Source: Sphaeroforma arctica JP610 (taxonomy: Eukaryota; Opisthokonta; Ichthyosporea; Ichthyophonida). Taken from it: a DNA stretch of 29,964 bases. The translations under genes and the position numbers were made by a program. The notes beneath the pieces were generated by a model that did no database searches, was not told where the DNA came from, and saw only the letters and a program-made list of their open reading frames with translations. This document shows positions 25,180 to 29,964 of this stretch, piece by piece; the first letter of the stretch is position 1, and every line of letters begins with the position of its first letter. Location of the stretch: NCBI RefSeq assembly GCF_001186125.1, contig NW_014040541.1:17752-47715 (forward strand), in the 5' to 3' direction.

Positions 25180-26117
25180 GTATATTTCTACATACGTATA
25201 TACACATATACACACATATATATAGATAGAGATATAGCTATAGATATGCTGTAGTTACACTAGATTAGAAATAACAATAATGAATGAGTGCAAACTACTT
25301 TTTCCTATACGCAGTTTCTTAGGGCTGAACATACCATAGCGGAATCAATCGCATCGTAGAAATCGGTGCGAAAAGCCTGGAAGTAACTGTTTGCAATTTC
25401 GATATATAGCTCGACAGTGTAGAAAGTGACCTTGTCACCACTACTGGTATTTCTTCTTTTCCTAATCAGTGTTTTCTCATCTGGTCGACTCACACCACTC
25501 CTGGTACGAGCCCGCCTGGCACGTTTTGTGTCAAAATCCGAATCAGAAGTATCGGCCCTTTTGTAGTGCCCATTTCTTCTCCTTCTAGTAGGTATATTTG
25601 GTACACCGATGGTGTCGAATATCACATCCGCATCTCTTGACACTGCTGTGGTACAGGTAGCCCACGTAGGGTTCTCATTTATATTGTTCTTCAGGTGCAC
25701 AACACAGTCAGCCACCTCCCAGTCCCTTACGCTTACATACAGCGTACGATCATTGGTGAGAGCCCCAGTAACAGCCACTGCCAGGGGCCTCTCGTCTGCA
25801 CCCTGTGTTCCGCCGATGGTAGTGTACTCATCTGAAGTAAAAATTTCGTCATTATATGTTTCTAAACCTGTGATGCTGACTGCTTTGCGCCCACCGTGCA
25901 AGCAGATATTGTTCCATTCGTACAACGTTATCGCATGATCATCTATATCGTATATTGATATTGATATGCCCATATCACAGCTTTCGGGTTTTTCATTATC
26001 GTTCAACAAGGTGATGGTGGCGGGGTTCTTATGTTTTGGAACATTTTGAGCGGCTACCTGGCTCAAAGTTAGCAAAAACACTGAAATATAACGCATGAGA
26101 CGATCGGGAAGCATCAT
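16966..26117 (-). CDS. Secreted ADAM-like (metzincin, M12B-type) zinc metalloprotease with unknown C-terminal half, 13 exons
   Basis: Exons in coding order: 26117-25335, 23925-23590, 23154-22900, 22762-22704, 22256-22171, 22061-21918, 20787-20555, 20322-20246, 20057-19854, 19567-19431, 18812-18595, 18050-17883, 17136-16966. Phases agree at every join and the sum (2,871 bases) gives 956 residues plus TAA. Order: signal peptide (1-23), prodomain (24 to about 222) with basic clusters at 178-181, 198-206 and 219-222, catalytic domain (about 230-458) with [11 protein letters not shown] at 378-388, a Cys-containing segment (about 459-506), a Ser/Thr/Pro stalk (about 507-554) and about 400 residues that I do not recognise. 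No transmembrane segment follows the catalytic domain, so it is probably secreted. Family role: zinc-dependent cleavage of extracellular or surface proteins after removal of the prodomain by a furin-like protease. Least certain are the joins at 22900 and 22704, both weak GTAGTT donors. Confidence 0.85.
17243..17292. repeat. Two identical 25-base tandem copies
   Basis: GGTGGCAGCAAGGAACGTCG plus TAAAT occurs at 17243-17267 and 17268-17292 without a difference. It lies in the intron 17137-17882 of the metalloprotease gene. The lack of divergence suggests a recent event. Confidence 0.95.
18463..18612 (-). repeat. Two identical 75-base tandem copies spanning a splice donor
   Basis: Copy 18463-18537 equals copy 18538-18612. 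On the minus strand each contains LKRSQW codons (the end of exon 18812-18595), the donor GTGTGT and 57 more bases. The unit is 25 codons with no stop in the exon's frame, so use of the second donor (exon end 18520) would add 25 residues in frame. Confidence 0.95.
21918..22256 (-). CDS. Exons 5-6: Cys-containing segment and Ser/Thr/Pro stalk
   Basis: Exon 22256-22171 encodes [20 protein letters not shown] and on to SVCQ, Cys-rich like the disintegrin/Cys-rich region of ADAMs but too short to be called one. A 109-base intron (22062-22170) separates it from 22061-21918, which encodes a linker of Pro, Ser, Thr and Ala ([20 protein letters not shown] onward), a typical O-glycosylated stalk. The alternative frame of the first exon is also open and Ser/Thr/Pro-rich, but its phase does not fit the next acceptor. 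Confidence 0.72.
22900..23154 (-). CDS. Exon 3: zinc-binding motif and Met-turn
   Basis: It encodes 85 residues. [15 protein letters not shown] contains the metzincin motif HEXXHXXXXXH with all three zinc His and the catalytic Glu, so the enzyme should be active. SYTMF fifteen residues after the third His is the Met-turn. The loop is longest in ADAM10/17-like enzymes, and the following segment with Cys (about [11 protein letters not shown]) fits the end of that domain. The lower boundary is uncertain: GGC|gtagtt keeps frame, but several other GT sites lie within 40 bases. Confidence 0.88.
23590..23925 (-). CDS. Exon 2: central part of the metalloprotease domain
   Basis: It encodes 112 residues in phase 0, from [20 protein letters not shown] to HLMNQ|gtgagt. 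The order of a helix, a VSRVKL strand, a DWR-containing helix and the [20 protein letters not shown] strand-loop matches the middle of reprolysin/ADAM catalytic domains, where a H-AHLF strand precedes a GxAY/GLAW loop. Possible N-glycosylation sites are present (NNT, NNS, NIS, NIT). Confidence 0.87.
24030..25240. repeat. 1.2 kb of TA/TATG/CA microsatellite in intron 1 of the metalloprotease gene
   Basis: Nearly continuous TA runs with ATAC, TATG, CA and AGACAC sub-blocks fill most of the 1,409-base intron 23926-25334. The open frames across it are low-complexity Tyr/Ile artefacts. Confidence 0.9.
24076..24200. mobile_element. Short palindromic (MITE-like) element, one whole and one half copy
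   Basis: 24143-24200 is a hairpin: arm TTGTGATATCCCCGTAGTAG (24143-24162) pairs with the arm at 24181-24200 at all but two positions, around a central GGTTAACC. 24076-24116 repeats the left arm and centre (TTGTGATATTCTCATAGTAG, then GAGTGGTTAACCACT). Both are framed by TA repeats, as expected of an element that targets TA. It has no coding capacity. Confidence 0.6.
25335..26117 (-). CDS. Exon 1: signal peptide, prodomain, start of catalytic domain
   Basis: It encodes 261 residues from the ATG at 26117. [17 protein letters not shown] is a classic signal peptide: Arg, a hydrophobic core, then a small-residue cleavage site after Ala-23. Starting at Met-1 or Met-8 is equally possible; Met-8 gives the tidier signal. 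Prodomain residues 24-222 contain four Cys, any of which could act as a Cys switch. Basic clusters RRRR (178-181), KRARRARTR (198-206) and RKRR (219-222) fit furin-type processing; the last sits just before the catalytic strand ([19 protein letters not shown]), where maturation is expected. The exon ends ATG|gtatgt. Confidence 0.88.
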
Positions 26118-28187
26118 GATGGTGACTCTGTATTAAATATTAGATGTCAAAACCAGCATGTGTGGTCCTATTTAAGCTATGCTATATATGTGACTTACAG
26201 AGCTTCAACTAAATAACCTTACGGACACTACTTCTACTTATGACGACACCACTATGTAATAAGGACGATGTCTCTAATGAATTTTTCTGAGATTCTTCGA
26301 TAGTTCATGATACATAGAATTTATTGTACACAAATCCATATTTTGAAACAATATTTCTTGAAATTAAAGAAATCTGTGAATGGTTGGTTTTCAACATGGC
26401 AACGGAAAGAGTGATAAAACTAAAAATCATAATTTCCATTTTCCTTTGGTTGCTTTTTTAGGTCTCTTGATACTTATTGAATTTTTTTCAAAAACAAATA
26501 TTACTACGCCAACTGTATTTTAAAATATAAAATAATATGAACCGAACTTGACCACAACTTCCACAATACGTCAATCTGTGGATGTAAAAATTTTATATAT
26601 AAAATACCACGTTTGTTTCTTCATTGATATCAGTATGATATAAATATGTACAGTACAATTTATATTATGATAATGATATGTGTGTAGAAAATATGTCGTT
26701 ATTTCTTATATTCTTTTTTGAATCAGGCGTAAACCATACCCACTCACGTACCTGTTGATTAAAAAGAATATTTTTGATATGCCAAGTAGCGCTTCTAATA
26801 TGTTATCAAAAAAAGATGAGAGCTAGTTTGTTCAGGGCTTGGGATAATAGTATATGTGCGCACTTATGATTATGAATGTGCCTATGAAACCATACAAAGT
26901 TAGACAAAAAAAGATTTACTTTGAGCGTGAGGACTGGCTCGCTGAAACGCGACAGCCCAATAATAAAAGTAAATTAGTTTGTTCAGACCGCCTGAAAACT
27001 TCTCATATAAATACAGACAGGGTTGCGTGTAATTTTTTAAATAGTAATGTCGATTTGGTATCAACCGGGATTGATCGTGAAGAAAATTCATAGAAGGATG
27101 TTTGCGTACTCATGCGATGAATTACACAAAAAGTTGAAGCAGGCTTTGGCCATGCAGCATACTTTAAAATTCTTTCGAGCAAACGATAGCGGATCGATCG
27201 TGGGATTTGCCTAAACTGGCAGGATTGAAACGCATCACATTTGATTCTGTGGCTAGACTTTCAAATTTATGAACGATGCCAAGATCGGCGTATCGTTTTA
27301 TTATACAGTGGACAACCTAAGGTAGTTCAGAACGATAATACGTCGTTGAAAATTCATGCACCAAATGTCCATTCGAAGAGTAAAAAGTGTCGTGAACTCA
27401 AAGACCTTGAACTAGTGAAACAATCCGGGAAACTTGGAGCGCTATGTTTGTATCTGCAGAGTATATGCCTTCGGCTGAAACGATATCTTCAGCCGTACAC
27501 TTAGAGGTAGCATCGAAACGGGGTTAGGTAAGAAGACGTCTAGACTCGTACAGGAAGATGGTGACGATTGTGTGAAGACAAGGGCCGTATATGAGGATGG
27601 TACTGCCACTTTACATAAACCAGCCCCACGGCCAGCCCGAGGTGTTCATGTTAAGTGCAAAAACCGGTATCGGATGGGTTGCATAGAATCAAGTGAACCC
27701 AACTGCGACTTTTAAAATATCTAATCTAATATGCAAGAAGGTTTCGAATGAAAACTATCTTGAAACTAGCCGACTATGTTCGAGTCTAAACAATGATGCT
27801 TACTTAATTTTTTCCGTCTAAGTACCCACCGCACTCGCACCGACATCATCGAAGTCACGACTAGGATAAGTTTTTGTAATGAAGGTCAATGGCTTGGTGT
27901 TTTGATGCGCACACAATCATACACGCGAACATTCAGATCGATAAGTAGGAAAGACAATCGATGTCAAAAACATAGCATAATGCGGAAGTCCCAATGTCTT
28001 TTGATGATGGTGGCAGACGGGCCTTTCTCCGGGCTTGGTAAAGTAAGATATCCCACCAAACGTTAAGTCTGAGTGCATACAATGATTGCTGGGTCGCTCT
28101 CGAGTTTAAACGGCCTTATTAAACTTCAAATAACCGCACCGTACTTCTACAACACAGCTCGTCTAATGAGTAGGTTTCTAGATTAAT
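26118..28187. other. Intergenic region between FKBP and metalloprotease genes
   Basis: AT-rich with A and T runs in its first 700 bases. Open stretches at 26854-27093 and 27241-27504 (+) are Lys/Arg-rich and have no recognised domain; they could be remnants of an old mobile element. It must contain the promoter of the metalloprotease gene (at its low end) and the 3' flank of FKBP (at its high end). Confidence 0.55.
26180..26192 (-). promoter_or_regulatory. Possible TATA element of the metalloprotease gene
   Basis: On the minus strand ACATATATAGC lies about 65-75 bases upstream of the ATG at 26117. It is the only TATA-like motif near the start outside simple repeats, but AT-rich sequence makes chance matches common. 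Confidence 0.25.
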
Positions 28188-28252
28188 TTATAGTTCGCCT
28201 CGATTGGGAAGGACCTTGATGATCTCCATCTCAAACACAAGAACGGCTCCTC
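28188..28252 (-). CDS. FKBP last exon
   Basis: Acceptor ATCACCAG, then [21 protein letters not shown] and TAA. It provides the final beta strand of the FKBP domain. Confidence 0.93.
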
Positions 28253-29717
28253 CTGGTGATGATCATTCCAATATACAAAGTCGGATAATTAGCAACGGGA
28301 GTGGCACATTGTCAGCAAAGTTGGGTGGGGACGTTGGCGGGATAGTATCGGGGTTCGCTTAGAAAACTGTTGATCGTCTCTCTCGATCGACGAACGAGCG
28401 GAACAAATCACGAAACTACGATGAGTCACACGTTTACAAAATTGCTTTAGCTCTCCGAAAATGAGTGCAGTCCCTTATCTCTGATAATAATTGAATGATA
28501 CATTGATCATGATCCCGAGGTAGGACGATCATGGATGCGAGCCTACACATAGTGTATACACATAACATACAAACGAATATGAGTATGCGATCCTTGACAA
28601 CGCAAATTTGTTCACATCCATATAGCACACATCAACCAGGGGTACATACATCAACACATTCTGGGCCTCAGAGTACCCAGAAAGAGACTGAGAAACGGTC
28701 GGGCAAAATCAACCACAACACCACACTGTATGTGACGTGAAAAGAGATGGAGAAATTGAACTAAAGAAAACAGTGCTTCGCCTACCGGGGATCTTGCCAC
28801 CTGCGCCGCGGTCTCCATACGCAAGCTCGGACGGGATGGTCAGCTCATACTTATCGCCCTCCTTCATCAGCTGCATGGCCTCCGTCCTATGGTATACAAA
28901 CATAAATCGTGAGACGTACTACCTTAATGGCCGATGCTGGCCCTGGCGCAAACCTTTTGATATTCCACTACAGTTGTTTGTATAGTCATAACATCGCGCT
29001 AGGGAATGATTGTGGTGTCTAAGAGCATCCGCATGAAAAACGTATTATGCAATATAGAACGAAGGTTTTCAGGCACAGACGATGATCGCCATCCAACAGA
29101 AGCCTACAAAGCTTCTGTTGCTCGACTACAATGTACGATCATCACCGCTGACGTTCATGAACGTCGTTGCGTCGTAAAATCTACACGTGCTCGTAATTCA
29201 CACCGTTAGAATTTGGCATTTATTACTGTTTGTTTGTATACAAGTTGTACTTGTACGACTGAAGAACTATGTTTCGCTGTACTCGACAAGTACTCAGAAA
29301 CAGTAAAGGATCAGATAGTGTCACACAAACTAATAAGCTTGATACCAATGACTGCAGTCGATGTATAAAACATACTTGCAAATCGTTGCATACCGTGGAA
29401 CAACGATACAAAATCAAGGTACGGCTAAATATGAAGCACAAATTAAGTACAATTAGTACGAAAACACAGACTGAAGTATACAGCATAAGACACATATATG
29501 TACTAAAATAACACAATTAGATATCAAGCACACGCATACCAGCCTTTGATGACCTGGTTGGGAGCGAATCGCGTAGGCTGGCCTCTCTTGATGGATGAGT
29601 CGAACTCTTTGCCGTCAATGGTTCTACCGGCGTAGTGTACATCACAGGGTGTGCTAACCTTGGGAGAGGGACCACCCTCAGGGCCTGACTTCATCACGCG
29701 GTATTGGAGTCCCGAAG
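28188..29717 (-). CDS. FKBP-type peptidyl-prolyl cis-trans isomerase, 3' part (three exons)
   Basis: Exons in coding order: 29717-29540, 28886-28786, 28252-28188, with phases 2 and 1 agreeing, 113 residues and TAA. The whole FKBP fold is covered: [84 protein letters not shown]. Residues that line the active pocket in FKBP12 are kept: Tyr of VHYAG, Phe-Asp of EFDSS, Phe of RFAP, Val-Ile and Trp of QVIKGW, Tyr of LAYG, Phe of LVFE. It should be an active proline isomerase and protein-folding helper. The SGLQYR start suggests a Mip/FkpA-like member with an N-terminal part beyond the window. The C-terminus NRGEL is not a strict KDEL-type signal, so location is open. Confidence 0.95.
28786..28886 (-). 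CDS. FKBP exon: central part with the YGDRGAG loop
   Basis: Acceptor ATACCATAG, donor CCCG|gtaggc. It encodes [20 protein letters not shown], then [19 protein letters not shown] is a weak donor, but only this site joins in frame to GGAVLVFE. Confidence 0.95.
29081..29165. repeat. Nested inverted repeats and a 16-base palindrome in an FKBP intron
   Basis: CAACAGAAGC (29094-29103) and GCTTCTGTTG (29111-29120) pair perfectly over ten bases with a seven-base loop. GATGATCG (29081-29088) and CGATCATC (29136-29143) form an outer eight-base pairing. GACGTTCATGAACGTC (29150-29165) is a perfect palindrome. All sit in the 653-base intron 28887-29539. Confidence 0.7.
29540..29717 (-). CDS. FKBP exon: first half of the isomerase domain
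   Basis: Preceded by CCCGTTACAG and ended by GGCTG|gtatgc, entering in phase 1 and leaving in phase 2. The split Trp codon TG|G at its end restores the W of VIKGW-TEA, a junction strong enough to confirm both sites. Upstream sequence (29718-29964) is AT-rich and shows no further exon. Confidence 0.95.
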
Positions 29718-29964
29718 CTGTAACGGGAAGTACCGAGGTGAGTACATTTGTACATATATGAAACGTTAATGAGAGGGGGGAGTGAGGATTAATTGAAGTC
29801 TACAGCGTGGTACTGAACGCAATATTCACACAATTTGTCGTGACCACAATCTGACGTATAGGAATAATAATAATACTGATCATAATGGTGCTAATGATAA
29901 CAATAATAATATACATAATATCTATTTATAGTATTTTATATATATTTAATAATAATAAAATATA

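Noticed and set aside
24258-25254. Several Tyr/Ile-rich reading frames on both strands
   Set aside because: They are translations of TA, TATG and CA microsatellites.
27241-27504. 87-residue plus-strand frame, possible transposase remnant
   Set aside because: Basic composition alone is no evidence; I see no catalytic motif, terminal repeats or target duplication.
29223-29516. Overlapping 80-97-residue frames on both strands
   Set aside because: They fall within the FKBP intron 28887-29539 and have no domain or matching splice phase.

Overview
The window is nuclear DNA of an intron-rich eukaryote. Introns are 100 to 1,400 bases, GT-AG, and packed with TA, TG and ACTC microsatellites. Gene density is about one per 10 kb. 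The gene content (a BLTP1/Csf1-type bridge lipid-transfer protein, an ADAM-like secreted zinc metalloprotease, an FKBP prolyl isomerase) together with long repeat-filled introns would suit a unicellular relative of animals such as an ichthyosporean. That placement is inference with low confidence; no rRNA or tRNA marker is present.

Layout. Positions 658-8858 (+) carry the 3' half of a large gene: thirteen exons whose splice phases all agree and which encode 636 residues ending at a TAG, followed by an AATAAA. Its last exons resemble the C-terminus of the BLTP1/KIAA1109/Tweek/Csf1 family. Positions 8908-16965 are a gene-poor, AT-rich stretch with retroelement fossils: an LTR-like block with a primer-binding-site-like end, and a reverse-transcriptase-like fragment. 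Positions 16966-26117 (-) hold an apparently complete gene of thirteen phase-consistent exons (956 residues): signal peptide, prodomain with three polybasic clusters, HEXXHXXXXXH metalloprotease domain, Cys-containing segment, Ser/Thr/Pro stalk and an unrecognised C-terminal half of about 400 residues. Positions 26118-28187 are intergenic. Positions 28188-29717 (-) hold the last three exons of an FKBP-type peptidyl-prolyl isomerase whose 5' end lies beyond the window.

The genes do not form a pathway: one acts in bulk lipid transport at membrane contacts, one is secreted, and one is a folding enzyme. The most striking signal is structural. Exon-intron junctions have repeatedly been copied in tandem: the donor of exon 4093-4164 (an 89-base array with eight further copies), the acceptor of exon 5265-5420 (81-base copy), the acceptor of exon 3158-3319 (84-base copy), and the donor of exon 18595-18812 in the metalloprotease gene (identical 75-base copy, in frame). 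These duplications create spare splice sites and decoy micro-exons. A short palindromic element inside a TA-rich intron at 24076-24200 is a second candidate novelty.
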